Assembly (NCBI RefSeq): GCF_033568475.1
Contig: NC_133120.1
Span: forward strand, 82,788,151-82,852,150
Direction of reading: 5' to 3'
Source: Henckelia pumila
Lineage: Eukaryota > Streptophyta > Magnoliopsida > Lamiales > Gesneriaceae
Length of the DNA: 64,000 bases
This document shows, in pieces, positions 44,771 to 54,951 of the stretch; the first letter of the stretch is position 1; each line of letters opens with the position of its first letter. The position numbers and the translations under genes are program-made. A model generated the notes under the pieces. That model was not told where the DNA came from, ran no database searches, and was given only the letters and a program-made list of their open reading frames with translations.

Positions 44771-45009
44771 TTTTAAATTTTTATCAACTTTGCAAACTAG
44801 CCGTCAACAAATAACCGTTGCAAACTAGTCGTTGCAAAGTATCTATTGAATGATAATAACTATATATATATACATTGTGCTACGAGATTTACATTCTACT
44901 AAGATACATTTCGCAAACACATATACAAGAATGTTTTTCCTCCAAACATATCTCATTCTACAGACAGCTCTATCTCAAGTTACAACTCGACAAGAGAAGA
45001 CGAAATACA

Positions 45010-45185
45010 TGTTGAAATCGATGAGCGAGATGATGATCCAGTACAAGAACTGATATTAATGGCACTTCAACAACACCAACAAGTTATGGAGGCATATCAT
45101 AGGAGGGAAACATGCATAAGAATGAGGTTCATCCAAAGAAATCGTGAAGTCGGGCATGAGAGGCTCGTCATGATTATTTCTATAC
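45010..45185 (+). pseudogene. PIF/Harbinger transposase (ORF2) N-terminal fragment
   Basis: Reads VEIDERDDDPVQELILMALQ, QHQQVMEAYHRRET and then RFIQRNREVGHERLV, followed with a frame change by HDYF. This is the conserved start of plant PIF DDE transposases. The catalytic DDE region is absent because a Copia fragment starts at about 45185. Confidence 0.6.
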
Positions 45186-47900
45186 AAAATTGAGAACGAA
45201 ATTCCAATATGAGAGTTGCAATGGCTTGTAGCTAATAAAACTTGACAGAGGATAATCATATTTGGAATCCACTGGAGGTAAATCCAATGTATTTGACAAC
45301 ATGTTGCAATGGAACTCTTGTAAATATGAGGGAGTTCGAGAAATACACATCGAACGTCGATGGAGAAGTATAATCGAAATAGGAGAGGACAGTGATTGTT
45401 CAAGAACTGTCGAGGAAAGACCATCTGGTATCATTACATCCTAGGCAGCCAATTGAGGATGGGGAAAAACTAACTCTGGAAATGGATCAACGACCATAGT
45501 GGTATGTGGCCTCGAATGGAAGGGGAATATATCTTCATGAAATACCACATCCCTAGAGACAAAAATTTGATTAGTATTAATGTCAAGTAGCTTATATGCC
45601 TTCATGCCAGACGGATATCCAAGAAAAACACAAGGTCTGGCATGGGGCTCAAATTTAGTGCGAGCCTGAGTTAATGTAGAAGCAAAGGCCAATCAACCAA
45701 AGACCCGTAAAGAGACGTAATCAACTGGAATTTTATACAATGCTTCAAACGGTGACTGGTTATGAAGGATATGGGATGGTGTCCTGTTAATTAAAAAGGT
45801 TGTTGTAAGAACACACTCAATCCAAAACATCAAAGGGATACGAGCTTGAAAAAGTAAGGCCCTTGCGACATTTGAAAAGTGCTGGTGCTTTCGTTCTACC
45901 ACAAAATTTTGCTGAGGGAGTTATGAAAGTTGATGAATAATCCCTTTTTGATGAAAAAACTCTGTGAGATTGAATTCTCTTGCATTATCGGAATGTATAG
46001 TCTTTATCTTTGTGTAAAACTGGATGAGCACCATATTGTAAAATCGAATAATGACATGAGCAGCCTTCGATTTATTCTTGAGTAAATAAACCCATGTGAA
46101 ACATATGGCATCATCAACAAGTGTGAGGAAGTATCGATGTCCATTGTGAGAAATTGTTTGTAGTGGACCCCAAGTATCACAATGTATCAATTCAAATGCA
46201 TTTTGAGACGTGTGATTCTGTGAGATAAACGGTAATCGTTTTTTCTTTGCTAGCGGACAAAAATAACAAGGAGTATAAATGTAATTCTTTGGAATATCAA
46301 ATTGAAAAGTATGTTTCAGTACATCAAGCCTATGATCAGACAGATGACCTAGTCTATTATGCCAAGTAAGTACAGAAATCTTGTCGACAGCAGCATGTAA
46401 AGTGTCCTTCTTATGCTCAACAAGTTCTGGATTATCCTTCAGAGTACAAGAATTCGAGAGGGTACAGGAAAAAACATATAAGCCATCGATGCAATTACCC
46501 TTGCCAATCATCATCTGGTTGGTGACATCCTGAATGAAAAATGCATCAAGGATTGAATATCATTTTAAACTGCGGAACATAAAGAACGTCATGCAAAACC
46601 AGATGAGAGCCCAAACAGACATCACCACTGAAATCAACAGAGAAATATGTTTGATCCGGAAGTGAGACCGTAGAGTTATGAAGGGGTCGCATATGTGAAA
46701 AGACTTTTCTATCAAAACACACGTGCCTTGAGGCACCTGAATCAAAAATCCAAGTAGATGGATTAGAGAATATAGAGTGGGTTGTAATAGATAGACATGC
46801 ACCTGTGTGAAAGGTGTTAGAGGGCCCTTCATTTGATGGTGGCAGAGTCATCGTAGAATTGAGATGACTGGATAAAACTGTCATGAGTTGTTGACACTGA
46901 GTTTGGTTGAGAGTTTGCAGAAAATTACGAAGGCTAGTATTATTAGATAATGGAGCAGCGGCGTGAGTAAGCGGTGCCGACAACTGATTGACGACGACAG
47001 AAGACGAGTTGGTATTCGGTGGTCGAGTATTATGACGATATCCGGGAGGATATCCATGGATCTTGTAGCAGGTATCAATTGTGTGCCCTGGAGAATGACA
47101 TATAGTGCAAAAAGACGTTATTTCTTGGGGCCTCGGAAGGTGTTGGAACTTGAGTTGGTGGCATGACTTTTATGAGTTTTGTCTGTTTTAACAGCAAACG
47201 CAACAATATTCAAAACATCAGTAGGTGAATTTGATGGGAATCCAATATTTCTCTGTTGTTCATCTTGGGAAATAAGGGAAAACACCTTGTTAATCGAAGG
47301 AAGAGGATCGATTAATAAGATCTGACCACGAATAGCAGCAAAACTCTCATTTAAACCCATGAGAAATGAGAAAACATATTCTCGTTGAAAATATTGGGTG
47401 AGTTCTGTGACGTCATCAGAAGTACATTTACCACAAGTGCAACTTGGCCTATAGTTACTGAGTTCATCCCACAATGTATTCAATTTTGTATAGTAAACAA
47501 TGATAGGATCTTGATTCTGCACAAGACGGAGTAGATCGCGGCGTAACTGGAACACCCTAGGACCATTACTTTGTTGGAATCGATCTCAAAGATCATTCCA
47601 TATATCAGCAGCGGAATTAGAGAAAATTATACTAGCAGCAATCTCTTTAGTAACGGAATTCAAGATCCACGAAATTACGATATTATTATTGCGGATTCAA
47701 TAAGAAAGAAGAACTGCATCAGAACCTTCAGGCTTAGAAACCGAGCCATCAACAAACCCTAGTTTGTTCTTGGCTGATAAAGCAATGATCATCGCACGGC
47801 TCCAAGCTGCATAATTTTTGACATTGAGGAGTTGAGAAACAAGAATCATTCCTGGATTATCCGTGTGATGGATGAAAAATTGATTAAGCTGATCATCCAC
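45185..47900 (-). pseudogene. Copia gag-protease-integrase polyprotein, broken
   Basis: Domains in order on the minus strand: UBN2-type gag from MDDQLNQFFIHHTDN at 47900; zinc knuckle CTICHSPGHTIDTC near 47095; protease WIFDSGASRHVC near 46755; GAG-pre-integrase HNRLGHLSDHR with CYFCPLAKKK (about 46370-46240); and integrase core with D in IHCDTWGPL, D in TIHSDNAREF and E in MVERKHQHF. The C-terminal region is EPHARPCVFLGYPSGMKAYK. Stops or frameshifts interrupt it after LLSY (near 47700), at WNDL*DRF (near 47585), after FRGPKK (near 47118), near 46550 and near 45920. Integrase catalytic residues survive. Confidence 0.8.
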
Positions 47901-48289
47901 AACAGATCTGTCAGCCTATATGGAAGATCCAAGCAAATTGTTGATATTCATTGAGAAAATTCAACGTACTACAGGAAGAACAAGAAGATCGATCGAGATG
48001 CGAATTCCATTGAATCAAGAAAAATCAAAGCGCAAGATGCGTGAATATTCTTTTGATACCATATTACAGTGAAGAACAAGATGAACACGAGAGCTTGAAA
48101 TCTTCTCTGTATTGAATAAACTGAAATGATGATTACAGATACAAAGTAACTCACGTATTTATATGAAATAATTACATTAACTAATCTTCTAACTAACTAA
48201 CTAACTAACTAACTAATTAACCATCTAATACTTATTAAAAAATTTAGTGGTGAATGGCTGTAAATACTGCTGTTTAATTTCTAGCTAGT
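45185..48289 (-). mobile_element. Ty1/Copia retrotransposon, 3'-truncated (no RT/RNase H)
   Basis: An upstream LTR at about 48062-48289 (TATAAATA at 48156-48163), primer binding site TGGTATCAAAAG at 48050-48061 (minus), then gag and pol up to the integrase C-terminal region. The LTR 3' end reads CACTGTAATA rather than the usual CA end. A (CTAA)n stretch at about 48187-48214 lies in the LTR. The element stops at about 45185, where the frame reads SYLQEFHCN...YPLSSF...LSYWNFVLNFV, the stretch that normally precedes RT. RT, RNase H and the second LTR are missing. Confidence 0.8.
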
Positions 48290-48395
48290 AAAATAGTTCT
48301 ATCATGTGAAATATTGGATTTAAATATTGGAATGAATGAATTTGTTGTTCGGTGAGTATCAATACATTATGTATTTTTCTATGTTATTGTTCATT

Positions 48396-48620
48396 GCAAC
48401 AACATTTACACTGGATCTTGTGAGGAGAAGAAAGCAACTGGTTAAGGGGTTGCTGGTCGTGCCCGAGTGTATAATACCGGATTGTTTGAAATATTTCGAT
48501 ACACAATCCGCACTGAAGGGCTGCGTGGTTTATAAAGAGGAATCATGCCAGAATACTACAAGGTTGTTCCGAGTGTTGGCATTGTTTTCATGACATATGA
48601 AACATTGTAGAAGCTTATGT
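48396..48620 (+). pseudogene. Mitochondrial carrier family pseudogene fragment
   Basis: One frame gives ATTFTLDLVRRRKQL, a decayed P-x-D-x-x-R carrier signature in which the Pro is now Thr. After a frameshift near 48440 the next frame gives AGRARVYNTGLFEIFRYTIR, TEGLRGL, a stop, RGIMPEYYKVVPSVGIVFMT and YETL, then a stop. This is the third repeat and C terminus of a plant mitochondrial substrate carrier. Two in-frame stops after the frameshift (TTA TAA AGA and TTG TAG AAG) confirm that it is dead. Only the last about 75 codons are present. Confidence 0.75.
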
Positions 48621-48625
48621 CACAT

Positions 48626-49584
48626 GCGCCTTTCAGCTAGTGAGCTACGCTTCACAACTTGTCTCTTTGCATGCAAGCAACGATCAGTTTTGGCTAAAAA
48701 AACACATACGACCACCAGTATTAGGTAGATAATTTTTCGTCAGACACGTACGAGTATTCCATGGAATTTTAGTTGTCGCTACAAGTTTTAAATTTACATC
48801 ATTGTGTCTTGCGTCATTGTATCTCTTATAGTGTTTCTTTCTATAGCCGTAGAGATGTGAAACATTATCATATTGATGGTCATACAACATCATATGATTT
48901 CGTCATTCGTTGCACCACTTCAGCGGAGAGTCTATACTAAAGTTATTCTTTGAGATGTTTGATAATGCGTGAAGAAAGCATTGATTGTTCTGTTTCTTAT
49001 ACATTGAAGTGTTCCAACATTTTAAGTTTTTGCATGGAATATCTTGCATATGCCGGTCCAGGGTGTTGCATTTTCCTTCGATTAAATAAGTAGTGTGCCA
49101 TGATATTTTTAATGGTGGTTGCACAAGTATCAGACAAATATACAAATTCACAATGAATTACAGATGTGTTAGCTGTGGGAATGTGTGAAGCCGTATCCAC
49201 TTAGAAAATTTTCCCAAAAAAGTCATATTTATTTGTATTCTTCGCCAAATCAAAAACCTGATATTCTTAATACAATTAAATTGACGATTGCACTCTTTTG
49301 GGATCGTGTAGATCCGCCACTACTTCACTTGTTTATTTTGTTTATTGCTACAGGTGCATAAAATCTATTATCGCTCCCTGTGAATGCCATAAAAATTACG
49401 ACTGACCACTCGACAAGGACATATATTAGTTCATTTAAATAAGTTTGGTAATTGCAAGGAAGACAAAAGAGAGAGATTTTAATTTAATGTAATATAATTC
49501 AAGAAAATACCATATAGGACGACAGTTGCAAACATCGACGATCAAAATAATTAAGTCTCAAATTTTGTGAAACACCACTGTTCC
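48626..49584. other. Region without a supportable gene
   Basis: Short ORFs on both strands lack motifs. The DNA is less AT-rich than typical intergenic sequence here and may hold further decayed gene fragments, but none could be recognised. Confidence 0.4.
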
Positions 49585-50682
49585 TCATTCGTACCAAATC
49601 ACGGTGTTCACATGAGCTCTGGGATAACAATTTAGAACCTTCATTCCTAACTGAAATGATTGAATTTCTCTTGCCCAAACATTATATGCTGCACAAAGTT
49701 TCTCAGAACCAGAAATACCGAATAAAAATACCTCCCCACCAGCTAACACACCAAAGAGATTGACCGATTTCAAGCCTTTGAATCTATCACTAAGAGGTTT
49801 CAAATCGGAGCTAAGAAACTTGGTCCACTCTACATTTTCCGGATTCATTTCCGTAACTTCCATCAAATACTCACTTGACTCTGGAAGTTGGAACAAATGA
49901 CAAGATGATAGATTACGACCCATTGCTAGGAGCATAGATCCAAATTGATGAACATGCCGAGCAAACTCATAAATGATTTCAGTCTCTACATTCATTGTCA
50001 CCACAGAGGATTCGCTGATCCAGTGCACATAGACACGAGTAGCAAATGGACCTTCAAATAACGATGACATGTGCTGCATTTCAAGGTACCTCCAAACATT
50101 ATCAACTCCGATTGTTAGCACTGATATTTTTGGTAGAGAATTGGGACAATGCGAGCTCACAACTTTATACTTCATCGAAGCCTCGGTAAAAGATAAAGTT
50201 GTCCGGAGTACCACACCTGATTCCCATGGAAGAGGTTCACGTTGTTTTGTGAAGGGATTGACAATATAAAGAACGCTATGGTCTTCTTTATTGGCGGGGT
50301 TGGCCAACACCAAACCATTAACACTGCTGCAAAAAAAATAAAAATCCCTGCAATCGAACTTGCACATCTCAAGACGACCTCTTCGACTTTCAACATAAAT
50401 CCCCTTTGTGGTTCTTGGTCGTTTCATGATTAAGATTCAAGGAGTTGAATTTTGATGATGATCGCTAATGAACTTGTCTGTACTGATTATTGAGTTCCAA
50501 GCATGGCAGACATGCGTCATCACATCATGTATAACATGCACTGTAACGTACAAAATAATTTCTAAAAGTATATGCGGATGAAGATATCTCCTATGTTTTT
50601 TACCCGCACACCTCTTCTTGCAAGGGTGGTGGATGAACATTTTATTAAGATTATCCACCTGTGTAGTTTTACGAAAAATCAT
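49585..50682 (-). pseudogene. F-box protein with C-terminal associated domain, one in-frame TGA
   Basis: The reading frame from 50682 encodes a basic leader and an F-box-like segment (LHPHILLEIILYVTVHVIHD, then HVCHAWNSIISTDKFISDHH). It hits TGA at 50439-50437. Three codons later, in the same frame, ATG at 50427 opens 280 residues to the stop at 49585. This second part (KGIYVESRRGRLEMCKFDCR, FFCSSVNGLVLANPANKE, YIVNPFTKQREPLPWESG) has the layout of F-box-associated domains of plant SCF substrate receptors. So a single nonsense codon splits an otherwise continuous gene of about 365 codons. It could be a recent pseudogene, a sequencing error, or two products. F-box proteins recruit targets to the SCF ubiquitin ligase. 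Confidence 0.7.
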
Positions 50683-50827
50683 ACTACCGCAAACTCAACA
50701 AAACAGAAGCAGTGGAAAAATCATTCGGTAGGTAAATCCTAGGATAATCATAACACATTATGCTAATTCCATGAAGATTCAAAAAATTGGGTTTGTCAAT
50801 CTACAAACACACCAAGTTACACGCAAT

Positions 50828-50988
50828 TAGGGATGTCAATGGGGCGGATCGGGGACGGGGATGTCTTCCCCATCCCCGTCCCCAAATTAAAATCCAATCT
50901 TCATACCCGCCCTGATCCCCATTATTTGTTTATCGAGAATTCCCCATACCCATCCCTGCGGGGACCAAATCCCCATTCCCATACCCGA

Positions 50989-51022
<34 letters not shown>

Positions 51023-51510
51023 TGTAAATAAATTTTATTATAATATATATTAGTAAATTTTATTATATAAGAATATAAAAATTATTATTCAATTTTATAA
51101 TAAAATACCTAAAATATTTTGGGTCAAATTTATTATTATAATATTAACTTTTAAAATTAAAAAATTAAAAAAATATTTTAAATACAAAATATTTCTATAA
51201 ATCAAAATTATTATTTTTAAAAAAATACTATGTATCAAAAATTTATTAATATTATATATTGTTTCTAAATTTATCAAAATACATAATATATATATATATA
51301 TAGAATAATATAAATACTTTATATGTGTACGTAACATGAATGCGATTCAAATAATATTTTTATGTTATAAAAAACTACGTTAACATAAACGAATGTATTA
51401 TATATAATGTATAAAAATATATATAAGCAAAATAATAATAATACTTTTAATTTTAATTTTTTAAAATTTTTTTAGATTTAATAAAATTTGATAATTATTT
51501 GTATATTATT

Positions 51511-51563
<53 letters not shown>

Positions 51564-52191
51564 CGGGGCGGGTTCGTCCCAATATGTTTCAGGGATTTTA
51601 CCCGAACCCATACCCGAAAATACTTCCTCATGTTATGGATATGCCGGAGCGAACATGACGATAATAATTGCGGAATAAAATAATCAACAAGAACACCAAA
51701 GATTTACGTGGTTCACCCAATATAGGCTACGTCCACGGAGCTGTTGCAAATATTTATAACCGGAGAAATATTACAAGTGTGTACAAAACACTTTCTCTCA
51801 CCAACCCAAACTCCGAGTATTACCGAGAAAATAATTTCTCTAACTCACCAAGAGAACAATCAGGAAAACTCTCACTATTTTTCTTATGCTCTCTCTATTT
51901 TAAAAAGCTGTGTATTGCTTCGTTTTTGGGATATCTGAAATGAGGGACGAAGGCATCTATTTGTAGGCTTTCCAAAAAATGTGAACATGAAAATTGCTCT
52001 CGGCCTTCTCCATTAAATTTTCAAATCTGACAAATCCTTGTAGGCCTCAACATTTGTCAAATTCATGTGAAATGAATTTTTTTAGTGGGTTGGTCAAATA
52101 TGGCAGCTGCATGTGCCTAACACCCCAAACCCACCTCGTTTCGGATTTTTTCCACGGATATCCAAACCCGCGGGGAAATTTGTCATCCCAA
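50828..52191 (+). repeat. Repeat family C, copy 2, with a nested solo LTR
   Basis: Begins TAGGGATGTCAATGGGGCGG, then CCCCATCCCC-type words, (TA)n and an AT-rich core (AATACCTAAAATATTTTGGG). An AT-trinucleotide run lies near 51515-51560, followed by GGGGCGGGTTCG words. The end at 52191 reads ATTTGTCATCCCAA. The solo LTR at 51631-52122 interrupts its right part. Confidence 0.65.
51631..52122. mobile_element. Solo LTR (492 bp) nested in repeat copy 2
   Basis: Starts TGTTATGGATATGCCGG and ends CATGTGCCTAACA, the TG...CA form with TGTTA/TAACA inverted tips. Flanks are CCTCA and CCCCA, a 5-bp duplication with one change. Copy 3 of the host repeat lacks this insert at the same point. Internally it has ATTTACGTGGTTCACCC, a phrase common in dicot Copia-type LTRs. 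No internal region remains, so an LTR-LTR recombination left it behind. Confidence 0.7.
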
Positions 52192-52199
52192 TGGCAAAA

Positions 52200-52680
52200 A
52201 AAATGTCAAATCAATTGCAGCAGACTTTAGTAGACAGATCGCAATTCCCCATTTAATAGCCCATTTGAAAGATCCTGAAAACGGGAAAGAGCCGGATTAT
52301 AATTTGGCCACAGATATTTGTCTTGGATTATAATATAATTTGGCCACAGAAAGCACATAGCTACACAAGCAGACGATCAGCCAAAAGTCGAGACACTAGG
52401 GCGTCAATGGTGGCAAACTACACTTGTCTTCTCCCTAAAATCCTCATCGACCACCAACTCTTCCTAATTGTCAATGGAACGTGATATGCAATCTCTAGAA
52501 CTTCTGCAGCCAGCTTTTGTATCGAATACATTCAAATCTCAGGCGGAACCCGACCGCGCAGCTCGATTAAGTTTCCATTGGACAGATTCAGATTATACGT
52601 GGCGCCGTGGCAGCCAACATGTCTGTGATCCTCCTAATAGAAACACCACAGCAGATCTGCAACAGCGCTAACCCGAGCCC
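52200..52680 (-). pseudogene. Unrecognised gene fragment, duplicated unit copy 2
   Basis: Same order as 40941-41640: CAGACTTTAGTAGACAGATCGC, ATCCTGAAAACGGGAAAGAGC, then a minus-strand frame related to LAAEVLE...HVPL...FATIDALVSRLLADRLL. Extra stops are present. It lies just right of repeat copy 2. Confidence 0.4.
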
Positions 52681-53310
52681 ATTCCGGTATTTTTGGGGAA
52701 CTTTGAATATGTTAGCATAAATCTTGATTTTCAGTTATGAGCGCGAATTTCCAAAATGAACTTCCCTTAACTGCCGTAATCAATTTTGGATCTTAAATTC
52801 AAAAATAATCTTTAAAATAAATTTTTTTAATTAGTCTTTTTTTGAACCCATTCTACAAAAAAAAAAACACAAAAAAAGATATTTGTGAAATTGCAAAAGT
52901 ACAAATTATAATTAAAATCAGAAAAAGTATATATAAAATAAACAACTAAAAATATAGTGACGAATTTTCTACAAAATCAATAATGAAATAAAAGATAAAT
53001 TAGCATCTTTTAGAAATTAATTAATTGAGAACAATTCTTATCTATAATATGAGATAGATAATGCAGAGTTAAGACTTTCTTCTTCTTCTTTTTTTTTTTT
53101 TTGTTTTTAAATAGAAAAGAAATAATAACAATAATAATATGTAATAAAAATAATAAAATAAAAATATTGATGAAGATAAGAGTGCTAACAATAAAAAAAT
53201 TAAATTAAAAATATAACATCATTCATAACAAATTAAATTATCGAATTTATTTTTCAAACAAGTGTATATGAAGTTTTTGCTTCAACTGAGTGTGCAAGAG
53301 CTGTGGAAGT
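52681..53310. other. AT-rich spacer, no gene seen
   Basis: Poly-A/T runs (for example 53080-53105) and no coding signal. It ends at repeat copy 3. Confidence 0.5.
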
Positions 53311-54555
53311 GGAAGTGATGGCAATGGGGCGGGTCGGGGACGGGGACGTCTTCCCATCCCCGTCCCCAAATTCAAATCTGATCTCCATACCCGCCCCTAT
53401 CTCCATTAGTTCTTATCGAGGATTCCCCATACCCATCCCCGCGGGGATCAAGTCACCATCCTCATACTCATACCCGAAAATATATATATTTATAGGGTGA
53501 TGTTCCCCTGCACCCTAGGGGTGCAGAGAAACTTGGGCGCCAGTTGGGCTGATCTTTTTTTAAAAAAAATAAAAATAAAACCCAATTTGTGAGCTTTGTT
53601 TTCTTCATCTTCTTACAGAAGCTGCCGGATCTCCTTCTCCACCTTCCTCCACCTCTTCTGTCGTTCTCCGCCATGGGATGGGGTTGGGAGGGGAGGGGAG
53701 GAGAGGAGAGGGCCTCCAGACCACGTTTTGAATTGAGGAAGCATGGGAAAAGGCTTATGGAAGAAGACGTTACATTAATTGATTGAGCCCAATAAAAAAA
53801 ATTCAAAAAAAAAAAAAGAAATGAAGTGGCCGCCAAGTTCCCGTGCACCCCTAACATTCCTCTATATTTATATATATAATAAATAAATTATATTATAATA
53901 TATATAAATATATATATATATATATTAGTAAATTTTATTATATAAGAATATAAAAATTATTATTCAATTTTATAATAAAATACCTAAAATATTTTGGGTC
54001 AATTTTTATTATAATATTAACTTTTAAAATTAATAAAAATATTTTAAATACAAAATATTTCTATAAATCAAAATTAATATTTTTAAAAAATATTATGTAT
54101 CAAAAATTTATCAAGATTATATATTGTTTTTAAATTTATAAAAATAAATAATATATATATATTTAGATTAATATAAATATTTTATATGTGTACGTAACAT
54201 GAATAAGATTCAAATAATATTTTTATGTTATAAAAAACTACGTTATCATAAACGAATGTATTATATATAATGTATAAAAAATATATATAAACGAAATAAT
54301 AATAATAATACTTTTACTTTTATTTTTTAATAATATTTTAAATTTAATAAAATTTAATAATTAAAATATTTGTATTATTATAATTATCGGGGCGGGTTCG
54401 GGTATGAGGATATCCCCATACCCACCCCAATATATTTCGGGGATTTTTAAAAATCCCCGAACTCGAACCCATACCCGAAAATACTTTCTCAAACCTGCCC
54501 CGTTTTGGGTTTTTCTCTCGGGTACCCGAATCCGCGGGAAAAATTGACATCCCTA
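53311..54555 (+). repeat. Repeat family C, copy 3, with a nested MITE
   Basis: Begins TGATGGCAATGGGGCGGG and ends GGGAAAAATTGACATCCCTA. It has the same AT-rich core and closing GGGGCGGGTTCGGG block as copies 1 and 2. It is interrupted at 53495-53862. Confidence 0.65.
53495..53862. mobile_element. MITE with 10-bp target duplication nested in repeat copy 3
   Basis: A 368-bp insert starting GGGTGATGTTCCCCTGCACC and ending GTGCACCCCTAACATTCCTC. The tips are imperfect inverted repeats (GATGTT...TGCACCCC against its complement). TATATTTATA occurs at 53485-53494 and 53863-53872. The duplication size points to a Mutator-like source, but the AT-rich site makes chance overlap possible. The ORFs inside are low-complexity. 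Confidence 0.6.
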
Positions 54556-54951
54556 TGGAACAAGTAGAGCGTCCAATTCTTTATTAAAACATCAATTTCA
54601 ACACATTTGTAAATGAAATGAAAAACAGCAAGTTTGCTTAGAAATACAACAGGACAATACATAAATGTGACCAAGTGTATATGACCGTGTCTTTTGTTAT
54701 TATTTACCGTAGAAATTAAACACCAAATTAGGAGAACCTAACACCAGAAAATTGAAGACTGTAGTAGACAGATCGCAGACTTTAATCTTCTAGTCAGTAC
54801 CAATCCCCCGTTTAATATGCCATTTGAGAGATCCTGAAAACAGAAAAGGGGAAAGAGCAGTTACGACTAAGAGAGAACACTGCACCATCGAACATCTGGA
54901 TTATCTTTGGCCACAAATATTTTTCTTTAAATTTAAAACACATATCTATAC
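54556..54951 (-). pseudogene. Duplicated unit copy 3, cut by the chromovirus
   Basis: Matches the flank at 40945-41130: CAGACTTTAATCTTCTAGTC, CAGTACCAATCCCC, GAAAACAGAAAAGGGGAAA, GACTAAGAGAGAACA and ACATATCTATAC. In copy 1 the sequence continues AAGCAGATTATCAGG. Here it stops at CTATAC, where the LTR starts at 54952. Confidence 0.6.

Noticed and set aside
47571..47762. Plus-strand ORF inside the Copia element
   Set aside because: It is the shadow of the minus-strand gag frame around WNDL*DRFQQ.
48684..49200. Several minus-strand ORFs of 60-80 residues
   Set aside because: They show no shared frame, no motif and no similarity recognised by eye. They could be UTR or decayed sequence.
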